A stretch of DNA of 43,821 nt from Ectocarpus siliculosus (taxonomy: Eukaryota; Sar; Phaeophyceae; Ectocarpales; Ectocarpaceae). The stretch covers positions 2,817,439 to 2,861,259 of the forward strand of contig FN649735.1 in the NCBI GenBank assembly GCA_000310025.1, given 5' to 3'. Every line of letters begins with the position of its first letter. Position 1 is the first letter of the stretch. A model generated the notes under the pieces. The model had not been told where the DNA came from and made no database searches. It saw nothing but the letters and a program-made list of their open reading frames with translations. Made by a program: the position numbers and the translations under genes. Shown here piece after piece: positions 1 to 11,221 of the stretch.

Positions 1-288
1 AAAAAAAGAAAAAAAAAAGGGGGGGGGGGTTTTTAAAAATTTTTTTTATTTTTTTGGGGGGTTTAATGGGGGGGGGGTTTTTTTTTTTTTTTGGGGGGGG
101 TTTTGGGGGGGGGGGGGTTTTTTAGGGGGGGGGGGGGTTTTTTGGGGTTTTTAAGAAAGGTTGGGGGGGGGGGGAGGAAAAAAAATTTGGGAAGGGTGGG
201 GAAAGTTTTTTTTTTGGGGGGTTTGGGGGGGGGGGGGGGTACGGGGATTTTTTTTTGGTTTGGGGGGGGGGGGGGCGTGGTCCGGCCG
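1..288. other. Homopolymer low-complexity stretch, probable assembly artefact
   Basis: This stretch consists almost only of runs of A, T and G, many over eight bases long, with nearly no C on the plus strand. Ordinary sequence starts abruptly near 280-290. Such runs at a contig edge fit mis-called or unpolished reads better than biology. The glycine- or proline-rich open frames inside it are products of the runs and should not be annotated. Confidence 0.75.
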
Positions 289-495
289 CCTCTGTTGATG
301 TTGCCGATGCTGCTGTGTATCGGTGGTGTTCGCATGTCCTGTTTTTTTCTTTTATAGTTTTGGCGTCACTGTCGCTGCTGTTTTGTTGCGATCAACTCCT
401 CTTGCACGAGGCCGTATTGCACCACGCCATATGGGCAAGCAGTTCTTTTCTTTCATGTACCATTGATTTCTGCTGGTTTCGTGTTCTTTGGTCAG

Positions 496-1251
496 GACTA
501 CCCTTCCGTGGAGCAAGTGGAGTACGACACCTACGACCAAAGTACCGATGACGGGGGAAGGGTGTTGGAAGATGATGACAGCGATGACGACGACGATGAC
601 GGTGAGATTGCTGCTGTCTATGACGCGCGGTAACAGGTTGGCGTGCTGTCTATGACGCTCGGTTTCCTCCTTAGTAGTTCACCTGTCTCCTGCATCTGGT
701 AGCTTTCGTCCTTTCTTCTATTCTAGACGGAAATGGGCCTGGATGTGCCTACCGTGGGGTCTTGTGGTGCTTTGCTCGCGGTGACACTGAGCAAGTCACC
801 TGTTCTGTCTCTGGCGGGCAGCTTTTATCCCCTTTGTTCAGTTTTGTTCACGGGAGTACGTGTCTTGTGATCTAGTCTTGATTTGTCTCGGGTGGCACGT
901 TTTCTCCGCTCTCGACCAAAACAAATGTATACAGCCTGGGGAGGGCGTGATCAACGGGCCCGATCACCAGCGGGAGGCAGCGTAGAAGGTACGGGAGCGT
1001 CAGGAGGAGGAGCAGGCGGTGAGAACGGCGCAGCCGCCTCCAATCCGGCCAAGAGGCGAAAGCGCTCCTCCGGCGGCGCCGTCGCCGGCGATGGTGGTGG
1101 TGGGGCTAGCAGTAGCGGCGGGGCTGCCGATGGCGGTGGGGCTAACGTGGGCGAGGAGGTAGAGGAAGGGTTCGAAGACATGCCACTCTCTTCCGCGGGG
1201 AAGGGGAAGAAGAAGGGGAAGGGGAAGCCGGGCAAGAGCAAGCGCGGCGGG

Positions 1252-1291
<40 letters not shown>

Positions 1292-2906
1292 GCGGCGTCG
1301 GCGATAGCGGCGGCAACCAAGGCGCCGGCGCGGGGGCGGAGAACGGGACGAAGAAGGAGGCCAAGGAGCGGGAGGGGGAGGCCCGAAAGGAGGAAGTGGT
1401 GGCGGGGCTCATGGTGCGAGAGAGGTATGTGGACGCGCTGCGCGTGACGCAGTGTAGGCGCAGCAGTATCGTCTGGTTGTCATTTTTTGAGAGGATAAAA
1501 GGGGGTCGGGGTTGAGGCAGTTCTTGCCATCCGAGGGGACCCCTAGCGGGCGCATGAAAGTACTCTTCGAGACACACACACGCCTCCTCGCCCATTTTAG
1601 TGTGTTATTTTTCTTCTTCTGTACTCCGAATCACGCCGAAAGGAATTGCCAATATTGACGGCTTTAACCACCACAGACACATGGACGTATCTACTTATCC
1701 ATACGAATCTAGGTACCATGCGGTGGTGATTAAGCTGGTGGCCAGGTCGAAGTGGGCATCGGAACCCGCGGGGCGTGCGCACAAGGACGTCATTACGAGA
1801 GCAAGAGAGGTCATCATGACCATCTTTATAGACTCCTTCCACCGGTAGGAAAACTGGAGGTGTTTTTCTCTTGGGATAGGGGTGGTTTCCAGGCGTGTTT
1901 AGCGATGAGAGACTAGGGGTGCGGGGATGTGAAATGCCGCCGCCGGAGTGGAGAAAAATGGGTGTGGTCGCTGCCGTTTTCGTCGTTTCCTCTCGACCGA
2001 GAGGGTTCGTTCTCTCTCGCTTGTGTGATGAGTGGTGAGTGCTGATGCAGAACCATGCGCTCACGTCTGCGGGGGGATACGCAGTTAGGAAGGTTGAGGG
2101 GGTCCTTTGGAAGGCGGGGACAAGTGCCGTTCGTACGGGTTGGGGCACGTGCACACACGCAGGAGGAGACAGACGGGTCCTCCTGGGTAAGACTCTGAAA
2201 CCGCCGTCTTTTTCTCATTGGTCAAGCTACCTGGCGAGGTCGAAGCAAGAAACACAGACACAACACATGGGTTCCCAGATCGTAGCTGCAGAAGCGTTTC
2301 CCGTTTTTTGCCCGCACTGCGGCTGAATGACGCGTTTTCAGTGGTCAGCTGGTTAGCGCGGTCGATGCTACGGTACTCATTCACACAGATCAGAAGTATT
2401 GATGTTTTCAGTTCACACTGACACTAACACCTATTCATTGGTCAGCGGGTTATTTGCGCTGTCGGTGCTACAGTAACAATGATCACATACGCGCACTTTT
2501 ATTCGTGTGCGGCCGCGCACGTGCGCAGGAGGCTGCTGTCTCTGCACAGACTGGTGACGTCCCTGGACCAGTTGGACCGGATGATCGCTTGGGCGGACGA
2601 CGTGGAGGAAGGTGTCAACGCAAAGGAAGCAGGAGTGCTCGGTCCGGGGATGCCGATGAGCGAGATAGGCCTTAGTGAGTCAGCCAATCCGTGTATGCTA
2701 CTGGCGCGAGCTGCAGTGAAACGATTTGTTTCTTGTTGCGCCTGTTAGACCCGTGTTCGAGCTGCTTGGAACTTGTTGAAAAACGTTATGATGCGAAAAT
2801 GCGTCTTGCAGAGCTGTTTGGGGGGCTGGGCACAAAGCACAGGGTCGTGGAGGAAAGCAGGAATACCCTTGCCGATGAGTGTGCGATGTGTTTGAGTGAT
2901 ATTTGA
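496..2906 (+). CDS. Unrecognised charged low-complexity protein, four exons, 5' end missing
   Basis: Proposed exons are 496-601, 935-1424, 2529-2674 and 2749-2906 (stop TGA 2904-2906). Each intron starts GT and ends AG, and the phases agree throughout (1, 2, 1), giving 299 residues without a stop. The first exon ends in a run of Asp (EDDDSDDDDDD). The second is Gly/Ser/Lys-rich, with a basic KRRKR patch that could be a nuclear localisation signal, a KGKKKGKGK stretch and 12 Ser encoded by an AGC repeat. Exons 3 and 4 are more regular, with helical, possibly coiled-coil segments (LLSLHRLVTSLDQLDRMI; CLELVEKRYDAKMRLAELF). I do not recognise the family; a nuclear or chromatin-associated role is a guess from composition. 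The start is not visible and upstream exons probably lie in the low-complexity edge or outside. The gene could also continue past 2906 if the last exon is spliced earlier. The exons are more certain than the ends. Confidence 0.55.
1255..1290 (+). repeat. (AGC)12 microsatellite encoding polyserine
   Basis: Twelve perfect AGC units lie in frame inside the second exon of the charged-protein gene and encode 12 consecutive serines. Being in frame, length changes would alter the protein by whole residues. Confidence 0.9.
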
Positions 2907-5448
2907 AAGTGTGGTCTGGCCAAATTTGTTTGGCCTTTGGTGTTTAGGGCTGCCTTTTGGTGTTGATTTGATCCAACTCTGTCTCAACCTCCGCCCCTTG
3001 GCTGTAACTTCCAATGACACAAGTGCTTCAGGTCAAGGTTCTTCAGTTTCTTGCTTGGAAAGGGGGGTTCGTTTACCATTTTCCAAAGCGACCCACGGTG
3101 AATGGGAACCGTGAGCGACGGAAATCGACAATTTTTCCTTCATGCAGAAACAAGAAAAATGTTGGAGCCAGACTGGACTGGACCTTCGTGGTGGCTCACT
3201 CATTAACTTTGAGACGGACTGCTTTCACTTGAACCCGCCGAGTGTAGGAGGCGGCGCGTATACGCACCCCACAACTTGATTCTCACGCGATCTTGTTTTC
3301 CTTTGGCCGCTTCCATCGCTTCCCTCCCTACCCGCTGCTGCCTTTTCCGCCTCGGTGTTTTCTCCCCTTGTCTTTTCGGACGCCGTTCTTCTGCTGTGGA
3401 TTCTGGGGGTCGACCCGGGATGCTTGGTGTTTTTTTCCCGGAACGCTTCCGTAACGTATCTACTGCTTCTGCTTCGATTGCTCGCGGGACGTCCCATATT
3501 GACTTCACGGAATATCTGTACGTGATCCGCAGCCAACATCGCGCTCACCGTCCCGGAATAACTGCGGGTGTGTCTTTGGCATACCGTAGTTCGTATTTTA
3601 AGGTGCGCCCTGTCCCTGTTTCTCCAGCGGTTCTTTCCATGGTTTGTTGGAGTGCGAATACCGTCCTCTGTTCCTTTTTTTTTCGGGTTTTCATCGTGTG
3701 TCATCGAAGCATGAGCGAGCGATGTGTGCGATCGCGTAGAGCGCCCGGAGGATGATGATGGCTGTTTGAATGCCAACCCGGAGGAACCAGTGCCTAGCAA
3801 AAGAGCGCAAGCAACACCAACCGGTGGGGGGGGCGTGTATCGCGGTGGACCTTTTTTCCGATAAGAGTGAACTTGAACGTGTTTACATGGCAGTATGGCA
3901 ACGTAGGTGAGATGCACCTCCATGGGTTGCGTTCTCGGGTATGGCGTGCTCGTGTCCAAGGAGCGTGTGCAACGGTGGGGCTCCTCATGTCACGCCCCCC
4001 CCCCTACTTCGGAGGAGAAAGTTTTCGACTCATTGTTTCGCCCTTGCACACCGAGGGACGTAGTTTGTGCGACTCGCAAGGGACAGCGGTGTCCGAAACG
4101 CGTAGGTGAAGAACTTGTTTGGTCCCAAACCTGTGCTTTGGAAAAGCTCGTGACAACGTCGTTCCATCACGACAATGATGGCCACTTCATTCCCGCTGTA
4201 GAATAAACCTCCTAGAAGAGGGTCGCTAGAGGAGAATGGAGCACAGGGAATTCGGTGGGGGTGATGCTTGTAGCCATCTGCGATAGGTCAGGCCAAGCGT
4301 TGTGTGGCGTTCTCTTAGATGAAGGCAGCGAAGTGAATTGTGGCGATGGGTTCGCGCGGGGTCTCGTCAGCGTAGTCGAACTTAGGGCGTGTTGAGGAAG
4401 CAAGTAGTCAAACATTGCCACGAAGATAGGCCCTGTGTTATGTATGCATAGGCTGCGGTTGACCGGAGAAGCCGGCATGAGCGTTCTATCTCAGGCGATC
4501 ATTTTTTTTTTTTTTAGGTATTTACCAACAAGCAATATGTACCATTGCTTTGGAGTCGAGGGGGCTTGCTTGAGCTGCAAGTTTGGAACTTGCTTCTGTG
4601 TAGCATATAATGGGGCCCCGTGTCGTGGTCGCGGTAGGAGATCGGATATATGAATAGAATGAACGCGCTTATTGGCTATCGACTTCCCGGGCACGTGTAG
4701 CGGTACAAAGAATACAGTAGGGGACTATAAAATTACAGTGATAAATAGTGCACCAACCAGCTTCGATTCTTGGATGGTTTTCCTACGGTGGTCCCCATGT
4801 TGCGGTGATGCATCCACAGAGAGAGTTGTGTGCCACTCATGCCGTGAGACCATGAGTCCTCCCGCTATCTCATGGGTGTGTGCTACCTCTCAGCTTTTAG
4901 TCGTCATGTGTTTGGACACGTTAGGGTTGTTCCTTTTTGGCCAGGACGCGATGAAGACAAAGCAGCTGTATCGACATATTCTTAAGTACAGAGGCGGCTA
5001 CGATTGCTAACACCAAGAGGATCGACATCCATAATACCAGTCAAAATTACTAGCCAAGGCCGGCCATGACATCCATAATCAGAGTACGAGAACTGTTTCG
5101 GTCGACTCGGGGGGCATCGAAACAACAGCGATCTGCCTAACAGCGGTAATGCTTGGTTGAACGGTGAAACACCAGGTTCCCATTCGATTCAACCGTCTCT
5201 GGGACGGACGTTAAAAGCAGCAGCAGCAGTAGGCCATGCTTGAAATTCAGTAATTCAGGCCTGATGAAACGTTGTTCTTGGTTTGAGTGAGTGAGTGCGC
5301 CAAACCTGTTGTTACGACTATTCCAACGTGTTTCATGCATACTACCAGCTGAAAAAGATATAACGAGCGCTATTGGAGGGTTCAATAAGCAAACCAGCTC
5401 ATACATGCATAATATGTAACAGCTAAAGAGCGTTCTTGGAGGGTCCAA
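2907..5448. other. Intergenic stretch with no convincing gene
   Basis: About 2.5 kb between the charged-protein gene and the end of the minus-strand SMP-30-like gene. Both strands are open over roughly 3225-3959 (244 codons minus, 159 codons plus), but neither translation resembles a known family and the plus strand is simply pyrimidine-rich. No tRNA, repeat or clear exon was seen. The 3' untranslated region of the SMP-30-like gene should lie just below 5449, but no clear polyadenylation signal could be singled out. Confidence 0.5.
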
Positions 5449-8400
5449 TTAGCACACCAGCTCCCCGCTGTCTCGGTCAACACGAACAATCTCGTAAGCC
5501 GTGGTGGCGACGTCCTCTGCGGCCACGCCGAACTTGGCATTGACGGCGTACAGAGAGTTTCCCTTGCGCATGGCAGTGGTCTGAGTGTCGAAGAGGGGGT
5601 TTGATAGCGCGCGGGGGGCCAGTGATCCGCAAGACAGGTCCGCCGCAAGAGACACCTGTTTAGACACACGTAACCGAAAAAAGGGAGGCAGCGAGAAAAA
5701 TTGTTTGTGGGTTGTTGTTATGTACATAAGGCGTGCTTGTAAATTGAGCAAATTGTTGCCCTTTCGGATCGAAGAGGGCGTGGACCGCTCCCTTGCAAAA
5801 TATGAGCTCGAAAACAGCGCTCCGTCATCGCAAGTTACTTGGTCACAAGACAGTTATCACCACCTGAACTCGTTGTGGGAAAACGTCACCCGAATCATGC
5901 ACCTTGGCCAACGAAAATTATCTCAATTTGGCGAAGGAATTACATGATTCCCGGCTGATGTACCTTGACCGTAAGCTGCGGAGGGTGGAGGCGCAAGTGA
6001 CTTTATGGTCCAGGAATCCAGCGTCATCATGCGCCCTTGAAATGTACACAACTGTACAGTAGTTCATGCACATTTGTTGCAGCTTCTACAACAGCGAGCT
6101 TCAATTTGTCCCAGTCGCGGGCTCCAGGTACCAGCCTACTGTAGTAGTCTAGTACTGCACCGGTAACACAAGCGAGCGACAACGAGCGAACTGCCACGAA
6201 ACCGACATTATCCCAGCCGGCCCTTCGAACCACATCAACACAACAACAACATCATCATCAACAACAACAGTATGACTGGGAGGGGGGTAATCCAAGCGAT
6301 AGAGACCATCAAAAGGTTGTGGACACCACCGTGGAAGAGAGTGGAGAGTTGTCAACTTCGCGATGGGTGGGAGTCGGTGGACTGTGTGCCACCTATGAAA
6401 GAAGGCTGACAATCGGAGTGAAAAGCCTCAATGCCATGCCATTTCGGCCTGAAATCGCCCTCTTGCGTTCGGAACGTCTACTAGGTACTTCGGAATGTTT
6501 CATGAAGGCTGCAGCTATTACAGAGTAGGTCGGCACTTGAAAGCTCACCTCCAATATTTGTTCGAGTGCGTTGTCGACGACCCAGAGCGTATTTTTTCGC
6601 AGCACCTAAAAACATTCGTGCGCAGCAGGTGGATCGGGAAGAATTTGTATTTCATTCGGGCTCACGGCGATCGCACCCGGTGTGCCTTCTTCTATGTAGA
6701 CGTTTCAGCATGATTACTTCCTTCCCAGGCCGTATCAAGCAGACACCTACTTGTAAACACTCCAAGCAAAATAAGTAACATGGATCCCCTCACCAGTCCA
6801 TCGCCCCTGCCAGGAAGGAGCTCGCCTCCGAGGTCGATCAAAGTTGCAGCACCGGTGTCGGGGTCGACGGCGAACAGCTGCTGCGATTCCATGTTGACAA
6901 TGACTAGCGCGCTGCCGTCGTCTGTGGCCTGAGGACAGTTGCACCAAAGAATGGGAACGATTAGGAGGATATTCAGCTTCGTGGAACCGGCAAATTTCAC
7001 CGTGAATGGGTGGCGAACCCTGCAACTTCGACGGTTGGGATCGATTCGCCCGAATACTACTGGACATACGTACGTATATACCATTCTCGATTGATGACAA
7101 CGCGCGTGGCGATTAGAAAAAACTGTATCCCTACTCGTCTTGGGGGCGCACAATCACGTGTTCACTGCAGCCACATCCTGTTCCTTATGGCTAAGCTTGG
7201 CCGTTGTAGTTGGGTCCCGCAAATAAAGCCGTGGGGCTCGACGGACAAAGGCCATACCTTACATGGTCAGACTATCACTCTCTGGGTACTCTGTCACTGG
7301 ATAGTCTAATAGATTACATAGTGGGTCAAAAGGTGTGTACCTTGGGCTCCTTGACCCTCCCAGCTACTGTATTGATCTCCGGGGCCGGACTCACCGCTAT
7401 GCGCTGTGCCATGCGCTGCTGGGAAAGTCTCAACGGGGTCAAACAATTGCCGTAGCTGGGAATCGAAACCGCGTTCAGATCTTTTGATCGAATAAGGCTA
7501 TTCCATTGGACTACTCGGTGAGCGTTGACTGGGTAGCCCGACGGATTAGCCTCTATCGATCATAATTTTCGTGAAAAATAATCGAATCTTGTAGTCTCAG
7601 GTCTTACTCATTTCTAATAATTTCATTGACACGATGGCACGAACGTAGTACCACTGTAATAGTACTTTTTCTTTTAGGGCGATGGCGACAAAGCACGAGG
7701 AGGTACAAAAAACAGATTGCGATTATTCTCTCCGCTGCACACCTGAACCTTGTCTTACGGCGAAGGGAATGCAAGGAGCGTTCCAACTGCTGCGCATGCG
7801 CACGTGCGATGTTAAAGCGTGAGGGGCCAAACGTTTGCAAGCGCAGATCGTATCGCACGTCAACCTCACACGTTAGAATGGAAACCATTATTCCGGGTCA
7901 CTTGCTTTCGCACGCGCTATACTGAGGTATGGTTGCGGTTCTCACAGATTTGGGCTGTGCCCTTTCCGGCATGTCGCTCACCTCGATGCCGTTTACATTG
8001 AACGCGCCTTCCAACACGGGAACGTTGTCGCTGAGGACGAGCGTGTGGACGGCCAATCCATCCACCAACGCACCGGTCTCCCTGTCGAGGTTCACCTGTG
8101 GACCAACCAACGATTAATCCGGCTGTAAAACAAACTCAATACGCTGTACCCGAGGTCGTTGTAGACATACGTGGTCTAATCAGTGGGAGATAACTTGCGC
8201 GGTCACTGCCTGACTGACCCCAAGAAGGCGCCTGAAGAGGAGAATCAGACAACCTGAGAAGACAATAAATGACCCACAATTCGCGCGGAAAGACGAGAAA
8301 CGAGAAAAGAATGAGTACCTCACAGAGAACAGGCACAGCTGAGTGCTCCGAATCACAAACGAAGGCAAAGAACTACACAAGGTGGGAATTGCAATGAATA

Positions 8401-11221
8401 CCACAACCACGAGGGTTGAATGATACCAGTACTGAGGTGCGGGCAACGTTATCGCCAGGGATTTGTGGGCTGGGCCAGCGCCAGCACCAGCGCCTAGAAA
8501 CGTACGGGGTTTGTCTTGACGCGAACGAGTATTTGCGTTTAGGTCAGAGCATTAAGTGGCACACCCAAAGCAGGTGATCCAGACATCCCGGTGTTGCTTT
8601 GTTGAGACCTACCTGATGGAAAGTGGAAGCAAACCCTAGGTCACTATTTCTAACAACTACAACGAACATGGCGGTACTTTAGTTGCATGTACTTCCCGCC
8701 ACCTAAAGTAGCACGCTATCCAACAAACAACGACAACGACAGAATTTCAAACAGGATAGTCGGGGCTACAAATGAATCCAAATTCGGCGTGAAAAATGAT
8801 AGAGGAGCCAACCCTGACAACATGTTATAACTTCACGTCATAACTTCACACAGCCGATCATTTTCTTTCTCTCTACTGTGATACGAGAGAACCCCACTCG
8901 GATAGAAATATTGTTGAGAGCCCACCCTCCCTGCTGCCAACGCGCTTTTAAGGCTTGACGCCATGTGGTTGTTTACAGATTCTTGCCGCGCCGAACGAAA
9001 ATCGTTTCCATTCTACGCGGTGTTCTCTCTTGTATTCACGGTAGGGAGAAGGACATTGATCGGCCGTGTGAACGCAAACTTGAACATCTTATCAGGGCAG
9101 ACTCCTCCGCCCATTCTAGTGTCGAATTTGAGTTCGTTTGTAGCCCCGGCTTTACCGTCGATACGTTTTTCTCTTCAATGTAAACGGTGGAAATATTGCT
9201 CGAATTTGGAGAACCGGGCGTTGCCGACGGGACACGTTGAGTCCCCACCCGTCCGTGTGGGTATTACCCGGATTTTGTTGGGCAAAATTCATTCCCAGGA
9301 GGGCGCAGCTGCCTCGCCTTGTATATCTTCGGTTGAAACGAATCCGTGAAGAATGCGGCGGTCTTGGTGATGATGACGTCATTCACAAATGACGAGTTGC
9401 CATCACTCAGGGCCAGATCTGCGACCAAAGCAAAATCCTCATCGTACACGCGTGCCGTGCCTGATAGGTTACAAGTAAGTGCGTTAGTCAGGCGAGACAC
9501 GAATTAGAGGCAAACGCGAGATTTGTGGTTTTAAGTCATTTTGTCGCGAAGGGCCCTGGTTCGCTCGCGGTTACAGAGCCCGCCCGCACTGGTGCCGATT
9601 TCGAGTTGTTCCGTGACGTTTCGTCAAACTCTCACAATTATGTGTCAAGCCAAGCTTGTATAATATGGTGCCGTTGTTTGGATGCTTAATATTTACGAAG
9701 TCAAAATACCGCGAGCGAACCAGCCCTAATGCAGCCATGTAGCAATATCGCCAGAAGAGGTCAGTATATCACCCAGCCTCACGATAATATGCCAAACGAA
9801 GCACGTAAGCTGCAGACCATGAAGGGAGTGATGCAAACGTTAAATGACTGGATTCGTTCGCTCCATGCCAATCCCAACAAAGGGAACGTGTGCACGAATC
9901 AGACCTAAAACTTCGGTGTCAATATACTTGACAGTGCCGCATGGACACATGTGTTGCGAGCGCGTGTCATTATGCTTATTCTGAACCTCAGCTCCCATAC
10001 CTTACGGAACGCTCTGTGGGCGCATCAACTCGACTTCCACAAAATTATGTCACACGCAGAGTTGCCATTTCTCTCCACCTTCGTTCTACGGTGCTTTCGT
10101 TCATTTTATCCTATGACATTGCATTGATTCACGAGTTCAATAGGTAACACACAGAGAATCGTCAATCGATCAACAGCCAATGGGAGTGAAAACCCATCGG
10201 ACAGAGCAGATCTTACAAAACACATTAGTATGGTGGCGCACCTACAGGTCCCCCAGCGACGAAAAGATAGTCAGATCGGCGGTCGTGGTCCAGACCTACG
10301 GCGGGGCCCGGAGCGCCAAGCTCAAACACTTCGCCCTGGCCGGTTTCGAGATCGCCCTTCCAGATGTTCCCATCTGGATCATTCACGGGATGCGCAAACA
10401 AAGGGCAACTCTTTAGTCGTCAGCATGAAGGAAGGCTGAGACTATGAGTGAGAAATTGGGGGGGAAACCCGCCCGTCTCAACCAAATTGGGCGAAAGTGA
10501 AATAGACCAAGCCAACATCAACTTGATTGATGGGCCATAATAGTTCGTCGATGTGCGATATTATTACCATGTTGGTGTGCCCGACTGCGCAAATGGAGAG
10601 TTCGGGTATAGGTTGTAGGAACCTCCCCAGTACAGGCCAAGGGAACGCTACGGGGGCACAACGCCTCCAGACAACGACATGACGTGAGAAGGAAGGTGCA
10701 CTCATAGCCGTGCATGCCGTAGTCGTTTGAGCATGGACCTCGCACCCTGACAAAGCCGGGACGGAGCACGCCGGCTTCTCATCGGACGGACCAGTGCGAA
10801 GGAGGGAGGGGGGGCAAACAGTTCCTGGATTGATGGAGGGGAAGCATGCGCGATCTAGTACCCTCCGTAGTTTCTGACCGAATCGGATGCACACGTTCCG
10901 TCGCTCGAGTGGCATCATTTTTCCCGGGATGGGACGAACTGATTTCTAGACCGTATGCCGATAGTCACCAAAAAGAACCGATCGGAAAGGGAAATGAAAT
11001 GAACTCATCAAGAGCAACAGGTAAAACCCAGGCTAAGGTCAATGAGGAAATTGGTTGAGTTTCTCACTTAACAATGAGCCCACGAAGGCAGTCCATCCTT
11101 CGCCGTTGGTGATGCCTTCCGGAAAGAATCCTGTCGGCAAATCGATCACGTCCAGCCTCGACGAAGCTTCACTCGCGATGATCGCCCATGACGCTGCTAG
11201 CAGCACTCCAAACGGTCGCAT
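5449..11221 (-). CDS. Secreted SMP-30/gluconolactonase-like beta-propeller protein, seven exons, complete
   Basis: Minus-strand exons are 11221-11068, 10373-10242, 9460-9318, 8095-7982, 6928-6794, 6605-6549 and 5655-5449 (stop TAA 5449-5451). All phases match and the joined frame is 313 residues, the usual size for this family. Residues 1-20 look like a signal peptide (MRPFG, then a hydrophobic run ending near ASEAS), so this Met was preferred over upstream in-frame codons. The family's four metal-site positions are present: E35 (FPEGI), N122 (FVND), N178 (NVNGI) and D224 (GDGL). Their spacing is close to E18/N103/N154/D204 of SMP-30, as I recall it. Other family landmarks are FFTDSFQPKIY and GNSLYAVNAKFG. 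Expected activity is a divalent-metal lactonase or esterase acting outside the cell or in the secretory path; the substrate is unknown. Introns are 694, 781, 1222, 1053, 188 and 893 bp. Intron 3 seems to use a GC donor. Intron 1 holds a dispersed repeat and intron 4 a tRNA-like element. Confidence 0.88.
7455..7525 (-). pseudogene. tRNA-like element (tRNA-Arg-like), in intron 4 of the SMP-30-like gene
   Basis: Read on the minus strand, 7513-7503 is TAGTCCAATGG, which fits the Pol III A-box consensus TRGYNNARNNG. The B-box-like GGTTTCGATTCC follows at 7470-7459. Between them is an anticodon-region sequence (ATTCGATCAAAAGATC) that resembles an arginine tRNA with a TCG-like anticodon. I could not build good D and T stems, so it looks degenerate. 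It may be a tRNA pseudogene or the head of a tRNA-derived SINE. A functional tRNA is unlikely. Confidence 0.4.
10690..10810 (-). repeat. Dispersed repeat R1, copy 1 (partial), in intron 1 of the SMP-30-like gene
   Basis: On the minus strand this contains the R1 core: a 'gccggcgtgctccgtcccgg' segment preceded by a gtccg-gatgagaa motif and followed by a cagggtgcgaggtc-like segment and an 'aacgactacggcatgcac' segment. The same order of words occurs in the copies near 20.2, 21.3 and 26.6 kb. Only the 3' half is recognisable here. It is the only copy on the minus strand, which is the sense strand of its host gene. Confidence 0.6.

Noticed and set aside
63-357. Proline- or glycine-rich open frames at the left edge
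   Set aside because: They are created by G and T homopolymer runs that look like sequencing or assembly error.
3225-3959. 244-codon minus-strand open frame
   Set aside because: Arg/Lys/Ser-rich with no recognisable domain, open on the other strand too, and no splice partners; not enough to call a gene.
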